Shown: piece after piece, positions 8,421 through 19,159 of the stretch
How positions within the stretch are numbered: the first letter of the stretch is position 1
How the letters are laid out: each line of letters starts with the position of its first letter
Source of the DNA: Methylotenera sp.
GTDB taxonomy: Bacteria; Pseudomonadota; Gammaproteobacteria; Burkholderiales; Methylophilaceae
Direction: 5' to 3'
DNA length: 64,000 bases
Assembly: GCA_021732365.1 (NCBI GenBank)
Contig: JAKFVD010000003.1
Span: 100,505-164,504, forward strand
Position numbers and translations under genes: made by a program
The notes under the pieces: model-generated
Databases searched by the model: none
What the model saw: only the letters and a program-made list of their open reading frames with translations
Told to the model about the DNA's origin: nothing

Positions 8421-9437
8421 ATGGCACGCAAAACGAGTATGAAAGCAGAAGAAAAAACAATCGCACCCACTGAGCAGACTGACAATCATCCTGCTGAAAT
8501 GCCAAATAATCAGGCTTCACCTGATGTTGCTGAATTAAATCATACGGCTTATTCGCGCTCTCGTTGTGGGGGTGCTTTAAGAATCGCGCGCGAAAAACAG
8601 GGCTTGGCAGTGCACGATGTGGCCAGCAAGTTAAAAATAAGTAGTCGACAAATTGAATCAATTGAAGCGGATCAATTTACAGCCCTGCCAGAATCGACCA
8701 TTGTGAGAGGGTTTATTCGCAATTACGCCAAATTGCTCAAAATTGATGCAGAGCCACTATTGGATGCATACAATGTGTTGGTGCCCAGTAAAGAGCCGCT
8801 GGCTTTTACCTTAAAGCCAAGCACCAGCATGAAAGTTAACAGCTACAAAAAGCCTAAAACTGGGCGCTATATCTTGGCAGGTTTGCTGGTATTGCTGGCA
8901 TTAGGGGTATGGCTTTTTTATCAAAGTTATATTGAAAAACCAAGCCCAACAGCGCCGATGGCTGAAATAGAATTACTAGAACCTTTGCCTGAGCCTGCGT
9001 TGCCAGCCGCCGAGCGTGCCGAACAAACGGTCGATATTATACTTCCACCTGCAGCAGATGCTGAAACAGTACAATCTGCGGATGCCCCAGCGGTTGTTGT
9101 AGAGGGCACACAAGCAACGCCAGTGACTGAAACGCCTGCGCTAGCTGAAATCAAACCAGCAGAGCCATTAGAAAGCTTAGCCAAATTAGAATTTAATGCG
9201 AGCCAAGAGACGTGGGTGAGTATTGTTGATGCAAAGGGGAAAGAAATCTATAACAAAACTATTTTTGCAGGTAGCCGTGATAGTTTGAATATTAAGCTAC
9301 CAATTAACGTGGTGGTTGGTAACGCGCGCGGCGCAACTATGATGATGAATAATAAGTTAATCGATTTAGCACCGCATACCCGTAGTAATGTTGCGCGTAT
9401 TAAAGTGGATAAGCTGGAGTTGAATCAGTTTGAGTAA
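8421..9437 (+). CDS. rodZ: Cytoskeletal membrane protein RodZ
   Basis: A 338-residue protein with a cytoplasmic Cro/CI-type helix-turn-helix domain (about residues 45-110, [21 protein letters not shown]), one transmembrane helix ([19 protein letters not shown]), a Pro/Ala/Glu-rich linker and a C-terminal periplasmic DUF4115 domain ([17 protein letters not shown] to the end). It links MreB to the membrane and helps keep rod shape. The ATG at 8421 follows an AAGGAT ribosome site; a TTG at 8400 is less likely. Its end overlaps the proposed ispG start by eight bases. Confidence 0.93.
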   Translation: MARKTSMKAEEKTIAPTEQTDNHPAEMPNNQASPDVAELNHTAYSRSRCGGALRIAREKQGLAVHDVASKLKISSRQIESIEADQFTALPESTIVRGFIRNYAKLLKIDAEPLLDAYNVLVPSKEPLAFTLKPSTSMKVNSYKKPKTGRYILAGLLVLLALGVWLFYQSYIEKPSPTAPMAEIELLEPLPEPALPAAERAEQTVDIILPPAADAETVQSADAPAVVVEGTQATPVTETPALAEIKPAEPLESLAKLEFNASQETWVSIVDAKGKEIYNKTIFAGSRDSLNIKLPINVVVGNARGATMMMNNKLIDLAPHTRSNVARIKVDKLELNQFE

Positions 9438-10725
9438 TAAGCACATGCGGCGTCAATGTTTACAGGTCATGATTGGTCACGTGCCTGTTGGCGGCGGTCT
9501 GCAAGGTAGCACATCTGCTTCAGTGGTTGTACAAAGTATGACCAATACTGATACTGCGGATGCGCAGGCTACGATTCAACAGGTGTTTGAATTGTGGCAG
9601 GCAGGAAGTGAAGTAGTGCGTATCACTGTTAATTCACCTGAGGCGGCCGCGCAGGTCGGCAATATCCGTGCGGGTTTAGATGCGCTGGGCTGTAATGTGC
9701 CCTTAGTAGGCGATTTTCATTATAACGGACACAAACTGCTGGCCGCTTATCCTGATTGTGCAAAAGGTTTAGCCAAATACCGCATCAATCCGGGTAATGT
9801 TGGCAAAGGCAGCAAACGTGATGAGCAGTTCGCTGCCATGATTGAAGCGGCTATCCAATACAAAAAATCCGTGCGCATTGGTGTTAACTGGGGCAGTCTC
9901 GACCAAGCCAAAATGGCACAGATGATGGATGATAATGGCAAGTCTGCCAATCCGATGTCGGCTGATGAATTAATGCGTGAGGCCTTGATTCAATCTGCTT
10001 TAGAAAGCGCACAACAAGCGGTTGATATTGGCTTAAGCCCAAATCAAATTATTATTTCTTGCAAAGTTAGCAATGTGCAAGATTTAGTCAAAGTTTATCG
10101 TGAATTAGCCGAGCGCTGCGAGTTCCCACTGCATTTAGGCTTAACCGAAGCTGGTATGGGTTCTAAAGGCATCGTTGCCTCAACGGCAGCGTTATCCTTA
10201 CTACTGCAAGAGGGTATTGGCGATACGATTCGCGTATCACTAACGCCAGAACCCAATGAATCACGCACTAAAGAAGTCGTAGTTGCGCAAGAGATTTTGC
10301 AAACCATGGGTATCCGCTCATTTACGCCCTTAGTCACGGCTTGCCCAGGTTGTGGTCGCACAACTTCAACCTACTTTCAAGAATTAGCCATGCAAATCCA
10401 AGGCTATCTGCGCACACAAATGCCTATGTGGCGCAAAGCGTATCCAGGGGTTGAGGATATGAGTGTTGCGGTGATGGGCTGCGTAGTTAACGGTCCAGGG
10501 GAGTCTAAATTGGCGAATATCGGCATCAGTTTGCCTGGCACAGGTGAAACCCCAGTCGCGCCAGTATTCGTCGATGGCGAAAAAACCGTGACATTAAAGG
10601 GTGACCATATCGCCGAAGAGTTTCAGGCAATTGTAGAAGAATACGTGCAAAAAAATTATGCTGAGGGTGGCAAGTTACGATTAAAGCTCACAGAAAAAAC
10701 AATTTCAATTCAAGCAGTTAACTAA
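9430..10725 (+). CDS. ispG: 4-hydroxy-3-methylbut-2-en-1-yl diphosphate synthase
   Basis: A 431-residue iron-sulfur enzyme of the MEP isoprenoid pathway that converts ME-cPP to HMBPP. The TIM-barrel start is seen in [18 protein letters not shown], and the C-terminal [4Fe-4S] domain has [14 protein letters not shown] and the Cys of [12 protein letters not shown]. The TTG at 9430 has GGAG ten bases upstream and overlaps rodZ; the ATG at 9445 is an alternative that drops five residues. Confidence 0.97.
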   Translation: MSNKHMRRQCLQVMIGHVPVGGGLQGSTSASVVVQSMTNTDTADAQATIQQVFELWQAGSEVVRITVNSPEAAAQVGNIRAGLDALGCNVPLVGDFHYNGHKLLAAYPDCAKGLAKYRINPGNVGKGSKRDEQFAAMIEAAIQYKKSVRIGVNWGSLDQAKMAQMMDDNGKSANPMSADELMREALIQSALESAQQAVDIGLSPNQIIISCKVSNVQDLVKVYRELAERCEFPLHLGLTEAGMGSKGIVASTAALSLLLQEGIGDTIRVSLTPEPNESRTKEVVVAQEILQTMGIRSFTPLVTACPGCGRTTSTYFQELAMQIQGYLRTQMPMWRKAYPGVEDMSVAVMGCVVNGPGESKLANIGISLPGTGETPVAPVFVDGEKTVTLKGDHIAEEFQAIVEEYVQKNYAEGGKLRLKLTEKTISIQAVN

Positions 10726-10731
10726 TTTTCA

Positions 10732-12015
10732 ATGGCTCAAAATTCCCCCAGCACAAAATTTCAAAGCATTAAAGGTTTCTACGATATTTTGCCAGATGCC
10801 ACGCCGCTGTGGTTTAAATTGGAAGATGCCGCACGTAAAATCTTAGCGCAATATGGCTACAACAATATCCGCATGCCAATTGTTGAGCCGACTGAGCTTT
10901 TTGTGCGTAGCGTGGGCGAACATACCGATATCGTCGAAAAAGAAATGTATGCTTGGGAAGATAAGCTAAATGGCGACAAACTCACTTTGCGCCCAGAAGG
11001 CACCGCAGGCTGCGTGAGAGCGGTGATTGAAAGTAATCTTACCTACAATGGGCCGCAACGTTTATGGTATTCAGGCGCTATGTTTAGGCATGAGAATGTG
11101 CAAAAAGGTCGTCAGCGCCAGTTCCATCAGATTGGGGTAGAGGCGTTTGGTTTTGATGCGCCAGAGGTGGATGCTGAGCAAATTGTTTTATTGGCTAGGC
11201 TATGGCGCGAATTAGGTATTGTTGATGTTGAGTTGCAGATTAATAGCATTGGTGATGCGGATGAGCGTTTGGCTTATCGCCAAACCTTAATTGCCTATTT
11301 TGAGCAGCATGCCGATTTACTAGACAAAGACGCCAAACGCCGTTTGCATACCAATCCATTACGCATATTGGATACCAAAAATCCGCGCATGCAAGCCATG
11401 TGCGAGGCTGCGCCAAAATTGATGGATAACTTGGGTGAGGCCAGTCGAACCCATTTTGAAAAGCTGTGTCAGTTATTAAGCGATGCAGGAATTAGCTATA
11501 TTATTAATCATCGTCTAGTGCGTGGTTTAGATTACTACAATCGCACTGTATTTGAGTGGGTGACTACTAAGCTGGGCGCGCAAGGTACGATTGCAGGCGG
11601 TGGACGTTACGATACTTTGGTTGAGCGTTTAGGCGGCAATGCCACGCCTGCTTGTGGTTTTGGTATTGGCCTAGAGCGCGTATTTTTACTGATGCAAGAA
11701 TATGGCGTGACAGCCCAAAATATGCCAGATATTTATTTGGTGAACGTGGGCGAACTGGCGGAAAAACGGGCATTTGCCGCATCAGAAATATTAAGAAACG
11801 CTGGCTTGAGTGTTGTGCTGCATGCGGGTGGTGGTAGCTTTAAATCGCAAATGAAAAAAGCTGATAGAAGTGGTGCGCGTTTCGCAGCGATTTTAGGAGA
11901 TGATGAAGTCGCAGCGGGTGAAATTTCACTTAAGCCATTATTGCAAGCAGGCGAGCAAAAACGTTGTAAACTAGATGAAGTAGATAAGATAATTAGTCCA
12001 TCAAATATTGAGTAA
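10732..12015 (+). CDS. hisS: Histidyl-tRNA synthetase
   Basis: A 427-residue class II synthetase. Motif 2 ([19 protein letters not shown]), the histidine A loop ([15 protein letters not shown]), motif 3 ([10 protein letters not shown]) and the C-terminal anticodon domain ([16 protein letters not shown]) are all present. It starts seven bases after ispG stops. In related bacteria yfgM follows directly; here two ABC ATPase genes intervene. Confidence 0.98.
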   Translation: MAQNSPSTKFQSIKGFYDILPDATPLWFKLEDAARKILAQYGYNNIRMPIVEPTELFVRSVGEHTDIVEKEMYAWEDKLNGDKLTLRPEGTAGCVRAVIESNLTYNGPQRLWYSGAMFRHENVQKGRQRQFHQIGVEAFGFDAPEVDAEQIVLLARLWRELGIVDVELQINSIGDADERLAYRQTLIAYFEQHADLLDKDAKRRLHTNPLRILDTKNPRMQAMCEAAPKLMDNLGEASRTHFEKLCQLLSDAGISYIINHRLVRGLDYYNRTVFEWVTTKLGAQGTIAGGGRYDTLVERLGGNATPACGFGIGLERVFLLMQEYGVTAQNMPDIYLVNVGELAEKRAFAASEILRNAGLSVVLHAGGGSFKSQMKKADRSGARFAAILGDDEVAAGEISLKPLLQAGEQKRCKLDEVDKIISPSNIE

Positions 12016-12028
12016 TATTAACCAGCAC

Positions 12029-12877
12029 ATGAGTGAAATCTTAACCATCAACAATCTAAATGTTACACCAAAAAATGACCCCAATCGTTTTTTGGTTAAA
12101 GCTGCTGGCTTTAGTTTGTCGCCTGGAAAAACCACCTGTATCGTTGGCGAATCTGGCAGTGGTAAAAGCCTGACAGCGCTAACGATTATGGGTTTGTTAT
12201 CTAAGCAATTGCAGTCTTCTGGTAGCGTTGTATTTAAAGGCGAAGACATTACGCTTTTGGATAATAAATCTCTGCAAAAAATTCGTGGCGCAAAAATTGG
12301 TATGATTTTTCAAGAGCCAATGACTTCACTAAATCCTGTTTTAACAGTCGGTTACCAAATTGGTGAATCGTTAACCGCGCATTTGGGCTTAAAAGGCTCT
12401 GGTCTAAAACTGCGTGTAGAAAGTTTGTTGCAGCAAGTGGGTATCCCAATAGAGCGCGCCAATAGCTATCCTGATGAATTATCTGGCGGCCAGCGTCAGC
12501 GCGTGATGATTGCCATGAGTATTGCTTGTGAGCCGGCATTATTAATTGCGGATGAACCTACAACCGCGCTGGATGTGACTGTACAAGCACAAATTCTTCA
12601 ATTGCTGGATGAATTAAAAACGCGCATGAATATGGCGATGCTATTTATTACCCATGATTTTGGCGTGGTAGCCGATATTGCCGATGACGTGATTGTGATG
12701 TTCAGGGGCGAGATTGTAGAAACAGGCACTAAAAAGCAAGTACTAGAAAAACCGCAGCATCCTTACACTAAAGCACTTTTGGCCTGTGTACCTGATGCAG
12801 AAGGCAAAAAACAACTGAAGCCGATTGATTATGCCTGGTTAAAAGATGGGCTGAACGATAAAAAGGCCGCCGCATGA
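12029..12877 (+). CDS. Oligopeptide/dipeptide-type ABC transporter ATP-binding protein (first of a pair)
   Basis: A 282-residue ABC ATPase of the peptide/nickel importer class (OppD/DppD, N-half of YejF). Walker [10 protein letters not shown]-loop [10 protein letters not shown], signature LSGGQRQR, Walker [13 protein letters not shown] and the C-terminal oligopeptide-transporter extension ([14 protein letters not shown]) are intact. The ATG at 12029 is preferred; a TTG at 12008 overlaps hisS. The ATGA overlap with the next gene shows coupling. No permease or binding protein is encoded nearby, so its partners must be elsewhere. Confidence 0.92.
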   Translation: MSEILTINNLNVTPKNDPNRFLVKAAGFSLSPGKTTCIVGESGSGKSLTALTIMGLLSKQLQSSGSVVFKGEDITLLDNKSLQKIRGAKIGMIFQEPMTSLNPVLTVGYQIGESLTAHLGLKGSGLKLRVESLLQQVGIPIERANSYPDELSGGQRQRVMIAMSIACEPALLIADEPTTALDVTVQAQILQLLDELKTRMNMAMLFITHDFGVVADIADDVIVMFRGEIVETGTKKQVLEKPQHPYTKALLACVPDAEGKKQLKPIDYAWLKDGLNDKKAAA

Positions 12878-13722
12878 GTATCGAAAATCTGCAAAATTTA
12901 GAAAATGCACCTGTTATTTTGCAGGCTAATCATTTGGTTAAAACCTACACGCAAAGCAGTGGCCGTTTTGGCTTTGGTAGTGCACAGATTAAGGCTTTAG
13001 ACGATGTCAGTCTTTCATTAAAAGCGGGTTCAACGTTGGCTGTAGTAGGTGAATCTGGCTCTGGTAAATCCACCTTGGCGCGTTGTCTGTTACAATTGCA
13101 TCCTTTTGATAGCGGCGAAGTGCTATTTGAAGGAAAAGATTTAGCAAAACTAGATGCAAATTCTTTGCGTAGCATGCGCGAAAACCTGCAAATGGTGTTT
13201 CAAGACCCCTTTGCGTCACTCAATCCGCGTATGCGAGTGGGTGAAATTGTAGGTGAGGGCTTGCTGATTCATGGCTTGGGTAGTGCATCTGAGAAAAAAA
13301 ATCGCGCAGCAGAACAAAAAAACAAGGTACAGCAGATGCTTGAGCGAGTTGGCTTAAGTGGCAGCGATGCACTCAAATACCCGCATCAATTTTCTGGTGG
13401 GCAACGACAACGAATCGGTATTGCGCGTGCTCTAGTGTTGCAGCCAAAAGTGGTGGTATGTGATGAGCCAGTTTCGGCATTAGATGTTTCCGTGCAGGCG
13501 CAAATTTTATTGTTGTTAAAAGAATTACAGCACGAAATGCAGTTAAGTTATATTTTTATTAGTCACGATTTACGCGTTGTGCGCCATATTGCAGATGAAA
13601 TGGTGGTGATGCATAAAGGCAAAATAGTGGAGCAGGGCAAAGTGGTGGATATTTATAACGCGCCGCAACAAGCTTATACGCAGCAATTATTAAGTGCAAT
13701 TCCAGGGCGAAAAGCAGCTTAG
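12874..13722 (+). CDS. Oligopeptide/dipeptide-type ABC transporter ATP-binding protein (second of a pair)
   Basis: A 282-residue ABC ATPase of the OppF/DppF class (C-half of YejF). Walker [11 protein letters not shown]-loop FQDPFASLNP, signature FSGGQRQRIG and Walker B VVVCDEPVSALD are intact, followed by the peptide-transporter C-terminal segment (QQAYTQQLLSAIPG). It overlaps its partner by four bases (ATGA). Together they would form a heterodimeric motor for a peptide importer whose membrane genes are not in this window. Confidence 0.92.
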   Translation: MSIENLQNLENAPVILQANHLVKTYTQSSGRFGFGSAQIKALDDVSLSLKAGSTLAVVGESGSGKSTLARCLLQLHPFDSGEVLFEGKDLAKLDANSLRSMRENLQMVFQDPFASLNPRMRVGEIVGEGLLIHGLGSASEKKNRAAEQKNKVQQMLERVGLSGSDALKYPHQFSGGQRQRIGIARALVLQPKVVVCDEPVSALDVSVQAQILLLLKELQHEMQLSYIFISHDLRVVRHIADEMVVMHKGKIVEQGKVVDIYNAPQQAYTQQLLSAIPGRKAA

Positions 13723-13773
13723 AGATTACGATTTTACAGATACAGATTTAAAGATTATTGAGAGAGAAAAGTA

Positions 13774-14400
13774 ATGGCATACGATTTAGAAGAGCAAGAG
13801 CAGTTAGATGAATTTAAAGCTTGGTGGAAAAAAAATGGAAAATTAGCCACCAATTTAGTGTTAAGTGCTTTAATCGCTTATACCGCATGGCAAGGTTATG
13901 GCTATTATCAAAATAAAAAATCAATTGAAGCATCTACCTTGTATCAAACTTTGGTGGTCACAGAAGCCAGCAAACTTGCTGAAATCAAAACGCAAGCTGC
14001 CAAATTAACCGCAGATTATGCAAGTACACCTTATGCAGGTCGTGCTGCTATTATTTCAGCAAAAGCTAGCCTTGCTGCAAGTGATACCAAAGCGGCTAAA
14101 ACCCAGTTAGAGTGGGCTGCAAAAAACGCCAAAGAAAGTACAACTAAAGCGATTGCCAGTTTGCAATTAGCAGGTATTTTGTTTGAAGAAAAAAACTATG
14201 ATGCCGCTTTGCAATTGCTTACAAAAGACGCTGATAAAGGTTTTACAGGTTTAAAAGAAGACCTTAAAGGTGATATTTACGTAGCTCAAGGCAAAAAAAC
14301 TGAAGCGAAAAAAGCCTATGAAGCTGCATTGAACGAACTTGATGCACAAGGCAGAATGCAGCAGTACACACGACAAAAGTTGGAAGCGTTAGGGGCTTAA
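13774..14400 (+). CDS. yfgM: YfgM family membrane-anchored TPR protein
   Basis: A 208-residue protein: cytoplasmic N-terminus (DLEEQEQLDEFKAWWKKNG), one transmembrane helix (LATNLVLSALIAYTAWQGYGYY), and a periplasmic helical TPR-like domain. The family is an ancillary SecYEG partner linked to periplasmic chaperones and outer-membrane protein assembly, consistent with bamB immediately downstream. An A8 tract lies within codons 19-21 (13828-13835). A ribosome site (GAGAGAAAAG) precedes the ATG. Confidence 0.93.
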   Translation: MAYDLEEQEQLDEFKAWWKKNGKLATNLVLSALIAYTAWQGYGYYQNKKSIEASTLYQTLVVTEASKLAEIKTQAAKLTADYASTPYAGRAAIISAKASLAASDTKAAKTQLEWAAKNAKESTTKAIASLQLAGILFEEKNYDAALQLLTKDADKGFTGLKEDLKGDIYVAQGKKTEAKKAYEAALNELDAQGRMQQYTRQKLEALGA

Positions 14401-15591
14401 TTGGTAGTTTCAATGATGCGAAATTCCATTTCTACAGGCTTTATAGTGACTGCACTTGTTTTTTTAACAGCTTGCAGTTCTCTTAAAGATTTAAGTACCA
14501 ATTTAACCGAAACAGTGTTTGGACGTGAACCAGTCAATCCACCAGCGGAATTGGAAGACTTTAAAGCAACCTATGTTGCCAAGATCGATTGGTCCAGTAA
14601 CGTGGGCGATACAGAGAAGTACGATTATAGCCTTGGAAAAGATTCTGATGCTGTTTACGCGGCAAACACTAAAGGCGAATTAACCAAATTAGATGCAGTA
14701 AAAGGTAATCAATTGTGGCAGGTTGATATTGGTGAAGCTATTAGCGGTGGGGTTGGTGTAGGGGCAGGTATTGTCATGGTTGGCAGCACTAAAGGTTATG
14801 TGCATGCCTACGATACTGCGGGAAAAATGTTATGGAAAGCAAAAGTATCCAGTGAGATATTGAGTGTGCCGCGATACTTTGACGGCTTTGTGATTGTCCG
14901 ATCTGGCGACAATCGTATCTATGGCCTAAGTGCAACAGATGGTAGTCGTAAATGGGTGTATGAGCGCGCAACTCCAGCATTATCTTTACGTAGTAGTGTA
15001 GGCGTAGTAGTCGATGGTGGTGCTGTGTACGCTGGATTTGCAGGTGGCAAGCTAGTAGCCATTCGTGCAGATAATGGTAAAATTTTATGGGAGGCTACTG
15101 TAGCCCAGCCTAAAGGTGTAACTGAAATTGAGCGCATTGCCGATATTACCAGCCTGCCTTTTGTGGATGGCGCTTTGGTATATGCGGTAGCTTATCAAGG
15201 TAAGATTGCTGCAGTAGACCGTGCTACTGGTAAGGTGGTTTGGAGTCGTGACATTTCAAGTTATTCTGGCTTAACTGCTGAAGACGCAAAAATATTTGTA
15301 TCGCACACATTGGGATCGGTTTATTCGCTTGATTACACCAGTGGCAAAACATTTTGGCGCCAAGGCGCCTTAACAAACCGTCGCTTAACAACACCTTTAT
15401 CAATGGGTACCTTAATAGCAGTTGGTGACTTAGAAGGCTACGTGCACTTCTTAAGTCGCGATGACGGCAACTTTTCGGCACGTATTAAATTAGATGATAA
15501 TGCGGTCATGTCACTTATTCCTGGTTCAAACTCTTCACAACTCATAGCCGAAACCCGTGATGGTGGCGTTTATGCGGTTAGTGTCAAATAA
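14401..15591 (+). CDS. bamB: Outer membrane protein assembly lipoprotein BamB
   Basis: A lipoprotein with lipobox LTAC and an eight-bladed PQQ-like beta-propeller: repeats such as LWQVDIGEAISGG, DGSRKWVYERATP and GKVVWSRDISSYSG. It is part of the BAM complex that inserts outer-membrane proteins. The TTG at 14401 has AGGGG five bases upstream; ATG codons at 14413 and 14416 are alternatives and leave the signal peptide intact. It abuts the yfgM stop and precedes der, the standard order. Confidence 0.95.
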   Translation: MVVSMMRNSISTGFIVTALVFLTACSSLKDLSTNLTETVFGREPVNPPAELEDFKATYVAKIDWSSNVGDTEKYDYSLGKDSDAVYAANTKGELTKLDAVKGNQLWQVDIGEAISGGVGVGAGIVMVGSTKGYVHAYDTAGKMLWKAKVSSEILSVPRYFDGFVIVRSGDNRIYGLSATDGSRKWVYERATPALSLRSSVGVVVDGGAVYAGFAGGKLVAIRADNGKILWEATVAQPKGVTEIERIADITSLPFVDGALVYAVAYQGKIAAVDRATGKVVWSRDISSYSGLTAEDAKIFVSHTLGSVYSLDYTSGKTFWRQGALTNRRLTTPLSMGTLIAVGDLEGYVHFLSRDDGNFSARIKLDDNAVMSLIPGSNSSQLIAETRDGGVYAVSVK

Positions 15592-15603
15592 TTAATCCCC
15601 AAT

Positions 15604-17034
15604 ATGTTACCTACCATTGTTTTAGTTGGCCGACCTAACGTCGGCAAATCAACCCTTTTTAATCGCATGACCAAAAGTCGTGATGCGCTGGTAGCTGATT
15701 TGCCTGGGCTCACGCGCGACAGGCACTATGGTCGTGGCATTGGCGCCAGCAAGCCTTATTTGGTGATTGATACTGGTGGTTTTGAGCCGACTGCTGAAAG
15801 CGGCATTTTAAAAGAAATGGCGCGTCAGACCTTGTTGGCGATTGATGAAGCTGATGTCATTATATTTTTGGTGGATGGTCGCGCAGGCATGACACCGCAA
15901 GAATTTATCATTGCTGATAAATTGCGCAAATCGCAACGCCCAGTATTACTAGCCGTGAATAAAACTGAAGGCATGAATAAAGCCGTCGTTTCGGCGGATT
16001 TCCATGAATTGGGCTTAGGCGAGCCGTTATCTATTTCTTCTGCGCATGGCGAAGGTGTCAAAGACTTGGTGGAATTAGCATTAGAAAACTTTCCAGAGCA
16101 CACCTTTGAAGAAGAACGTACCAATCTTAAAAAACCTAAAATCGCCATTGTTGGCCGACCTAACGTAGGCAAGTCAACTTTGGTCAACGCTTTATTAGGC
16201 GAAGAACGCGTCATTGCGTTTGATGAGCCAGGCACGACACGCGATTCGATTGAAATTGATTTAGAAAAAGACGGCAAAACTTATACGATTATTGATACAG
16301 CAGGCGTGCGCAAACGTGGTCGCGTGTTTGAGGCTGTTGAGAAATTCTCAGTAGTAAAAACCATGCAGGCGATTGAAGATGCTAACGTAGCGATTTTGGT
16401 AGTGGATGCGCAAGAAGGCATTACCGAGCAAGATGCACACGTAGCTGCTTATATTTTAGATGCTGGCCGCGCCTTGGTTGTGGCAGTGAATAAATGGGAT
16501 GGTTTACCTGAAGATGAGCGCGAGTTTATTAAAAATGAAATTGACCGAAAACTGGTTTTTTTGGATTTTGCTAAATTTCACTATATTTCAGCGTTAAGAA
16601 AAAAAGGCTTACCTGAATTATTTACCTCTGTAGATGGCGCATTTAAAGCAGCCATGGCAAAACTAGCCACGCCACAACTAACGCGTGTGCTGATTGACGC
16701 GATTGCGCAACATCAGCCGCCTATCAGCCGTGGAACAAGGCCAAAATTAAAATACGCGCATCAAGGTGGTATGAATCCGCCGATTGTGGTGGTGCATGGT
16801 AGTCATGTAGATGATATTAAAGACAGTTATAAACGCTATTTAGAAGGCGTTTACCGTAAGACTTTTCAGTTAGTTGGTACGCCGTTGCGTGTGCAGTTTA
16901 AGCAAGGCGATAATCCATTTGCAGAACCAGAAAAACGTAAAGCGGGTGAGGGTATTGTAAGTATGCGCCGCCGAAAAACAGCGCAACGTGCGGAACTTAA
17001 AGCTAAAAAAGACGCAGAAGATAAAAAGCGTTAG
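15604..17034 (+). CDS. der: Ribosome-assembly GTPase Der (EngA)
   Basis: A 476-residue protein with two tandem GTPase domains, each with its own P-loop (GRPNVGKST near residues 9-17 and again near 183-191), followed by a KH-like C-terminal domain and a basic tail ([17 protein letters not shown]). It acts in 50S ribosome maturation. Last gene of the ndk-der run; a strong terminator follows. Confidence 0.98.
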   Translation: MLPTIVLVGRPNVGKSTLFNRMTKSRDALVADLPGLTRDRHYGRGIGASKPYLVIDTGGFEPTAESGILKEMARQTLLAIDEADVIIFLVDGRAGMTPQEFIIADKLRKSQRPVLLAVNKTEGMNKAVVSADFHELGLGEPLSISSAHGEGVKDLVELALENFPEHTFEEERTNLKKPKIAIVGRPNVGKSTLVNALLGEERVIAFDEPGTTRDSIEIDLEKDGKTYTIIDTAGVRKRGRVFEAVEKFSVVKTMQAIEDANVAILVVDAQEGITEQDAHVAAYILDAGRALVVAVNKWDGLPEDEREFIKNEIDRKLVFLDFAKFHYISALRKKGLPELFTSVDGAFKAAMAKLATPQLTRVLIDAIAQHQPPISRGTRPKLKYAHQGGMNPPIVVVHGSHVDDIKDSYKRYLEGVYRKTFQLVGTPLRVQFKQGDNPFAEPEKRKAGEGIVSMRRRKTAQRAELKAKKDAEDKKR

Positions 17035-17054
17035 TATCAACACGATGATTTAAA

Positions 17055-17085
17055 AAAAGTTAACCATTTTTATTGGTTAACTTTT
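17055..17085 (+). terminator. Bidirectional terminator between der and bamD
   Basis: A perfect 12-base-pair stem (AAAAGTTAACCA with TGGTTAACTTTT) with a 7-base loop, A-run before and T-run within the stem. It lies 20 bases after der and 42 bases after bamD (opposite strand), so it can serve both convergent genes. Confidence 0.85.
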
Positions 17086-17127
17086 AGTGACGCTAAACCT
17101 TAATGCAAATGCTTTAACACAAGTGCA

Positions 17128-17955
17128 TTAATACAAGCTTTCCCAAAATTTCCACCATATACGTTCGTCTTCACTCACTTTGCCGAGCACCATAGGATTT
17201 TGTGGGTAGTTGGTTTTAAGAATGCGCAGCGTATCTTCTTTTAAGTCATTTAAATCCATATAGTCATAAGCACTCACACTCACAACCAAGGCCTCTTCAA
17301 CGGAGCTTGAGTTTGGATAGTACTCTAATACATATTTAGATCGATTTAAGGCTGCCAAATAAGCAGTGCGCTTCATGTAATAACGCGCCACATGCATCTC
17401 GTGCTGCGCAAGCGAATTCACTAAATAAACCATGCGCTGAGTGGCATCTTTGTAATAACGGCTTTTTGGGTAGCGTTCGACTAATTCTTTTAACGCAGCG
17501 AATGATAGTTTTAGCGTTTTAGGATCGCGATCGGTGATTTCTTGTCCAGTGTATTTTTCAATAATGCCACGTTCATTAAAGCTTGCTAAGCCTTTTAAAT
17601 AGTAGGCGTAATCAACATTAGGATGATTGGGGTGCAGCTTGATAAAGCGATCAGCTGCAACCACAGCGGATACTGGGTCTTGCTTTTTGTAATGGATATA
17701 AGCAATTTCTAATTGCGCCTGCGTTGCATATTTGCCGTTTGGAAAGCGGGACTCCAAGAGCTGATAAAGATACAATGCATTATCGTAGTCTTTGTCAGTC
17801 ATTCTTCCTTCGGCTTCAGCATAAAGCCGCTCAACTTGCCAACCTTTAGTTGCGTCAATATCGGTGGGATCACCAAAAATTGAGCAGCTACTTAATATAA
17901 ACGGCAGCAATAAAGCCCCAATAGTACGGTATAAAAGCGGTAAAATACGTTTCAC
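17128..17955 (-). CDS. bamD: Outer membrane protein assembly lipoprotein BamD
   Basis: A 275-residue lipoprotein: signal peptide with lipobox LSSC (Cys24), then five TPR-like helical repeats (for example YDNALYLYQLLESRFPNGKYA and AVVAADRFIKLHPNHPN). It is the essential non-barrel subunit of the BAM complex. It is divergent from rluD, an arrangement common in Proteobacteria, with 56 bases between the two starts. Confidence 0.97.
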   Translation of the reverse strand: MKRILPLLYRTIGALLLPFILSSCSIFGDPTDIDATKGWQVERLYAEAEGRMTDKDYDNALYLYQLLESRFPNGKYATQAQLEIAYIHYKKQDPVSAVVAADRFIKLHPNHPNVDYAYYLKGLASFNERGIIEKYTGQEITDRDPKTLKLSFAALKELVERYPKSRYYKDATQRMVYLVNSLAQHEMHVARYYMKRTAYLAALNRSKYVLEYYPNSSSVEEALVVSVSAYDYMDLNDLKEDTLRILKTNYPQNPMVLGKVSEDERIWWKFWESLY

Positions 17956-18011
17956 TATAAAAACCTACAAACAATTTAAGTTTAATTATAACTTAAGCTG
18001 CAAAAAAACTG

Positions 18012-19139
18012 ATGCCAAAAAAAGAGTTAGCTTTAAATACGCCACTTAATAACGCGCCATTAAACAGTGCGATTAGGTTAATTATTCCCATGAGTGTGGG
18101 CGGACAACGCTTGGACATTGCTTTACAGCAAATGTTGCCAGCGCATTCACGTTCACGTTTGCAAGCTTGGATTAAGGCAGGATTTGTTACCTTAAATCAA
18201 GTATCTGCTACGCCAAAAACCAAAGTGTGGGGCGGCGAGCAGGTTGATATTACACCGCAAGCCAATCCGCAAGAACAGGCTTTTTTACCTGAAAATATAG
18301 CGTTAAGTATTGTGTATGAAGATGACACGATTTTAGTTATTAATAAGCCAGCCGGTTTGGTGGTGCATCCAGCGGCAGGTAATTGGAGTGGTACTTTATT
18401 AAATGCTTTGTTGCATCATGTGCCGCAATTAAGTGATGTTCCGCGCGCAGGCATTGTGCATCGGCTAGATAAAGACACCAGCGGCTTACTGGTTGTAGCA
18501 AAAACTTTAGAGGCGCAGACTAGCTTGGTGCGCCAGCTGCAAGCACGCACGGTTAAGCGTGAATATAGGGCAATCGTTTGGGGGCAATTATGGCGCAACG
18601 GTACGATTAACCAGCCGATTGGTCGCCACTCGCATGCGCGTACTAAAATGGCGATTTCGCGCACGGGTAAGCCTGCGATCACGCATTACGAAGTGCTGGA
18701 GCGTTTTGGTGTGCATACTTATTTGCGTTGCCAGTTAGAAACAGGCCGCACCCATCAAATTCGCGTGCATATGCAGTTTTTAAAAGCGCCTATGCTGGGC
18801 GACCCAGTGTATGGTATAGGTAACATCATCCCGCATAAGCATATGACACAAACTTTGCGGGATGCGGTAAGTGATTTTGATCGTCAGGCTTTACATGCGG
18901 TCAAGTTGGGACTGATTCACCCTAAAACTAACGAGTTTATGGAATGGCAAATTGAGCTGGCAGAAGATATGAAAGTGCTGTTAGAAGCCATGCGTCATGA
19001 AGACGCGCCTACTGAAGACGATGGCGAAGACTTTGACTTTGGCTACCAAGATGGTGATTACTATGAGGGCGAAGCCGATGATGATGATTTTGACGATTAT
19101 GATGATGAAGGCCTAGATGTCCAAGAATTGGATGATTAA
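18012..19139 (+). CDS. rluD: 23S rRNA pseudouridine synthase RluD with an acidic tail
   Basis: An N-terminal S4 RNA-binding domain (GGQRLDIALQQMLPAHSRSRLQAWIKAG) is followed by the RluA-type catalytic domain with the active-site Asp in HRLDKDTSG. It makes pseudouridines 1911, 1915 and 1917 in helix 69 of 23S rRNA in E. coli. The protein is 375 residues against about 326 in E. coli; the extra length is a C-terminal tail of about 46 residues composed mostly of Asp and Glu. The S4 domain continues from a non-standard 25-residue N-terminus; an ATG at 18090 (MSVGGQRLD) is an alternative start. Confidence 0.95.
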   Translation: MPKKELALNTPLNNAPLNSAIRLIIPMSVGGQRLDIALQQMLPAHSRSRLQAWIKAGFVTLNQVSATPKTKVWGGEQVDITPQANPQEQAFLPENIALSIVYEDDTILVINKPAGLVVHPAAGNWSGTLLNALLHHVPQLSDVPRAGIVHRLDKDTSGLLVVAKTLEAQTSLVRQLQARTVKREYRAIVWGQLWRNGTINQPIGRHSHARTKMAISRTGKPAITHYEVLERFGVHTYLRCQLETGRTHQIRVHMQFLKAPMLGDPVYGIGNIIPHKHMTQTLRDAVSDFDRQALHAVKLGLIHPKTNEFMEWQIELAEDMKVLLEAMRHEDAPTEDDGEDFDFGYQDGDYYEGEADDDDFDDYDDEGLDVQELDD

Positions 19140-19159
19140 GAACTGGAAGGAGATTAATC

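Noticed and set aside
12029..13722. A pseudogene or fused yejF split by a frameshift
   Set aside because: Both halves have complete ABC motifs, own starts and a normal ATGA overlap, so they are two intact genes.
15825..16277. A 150-codon open frame opposite der
   Set aside because: Antisense shadow of a conserved GTPase gene with low-complexity Ser/Pro composition.
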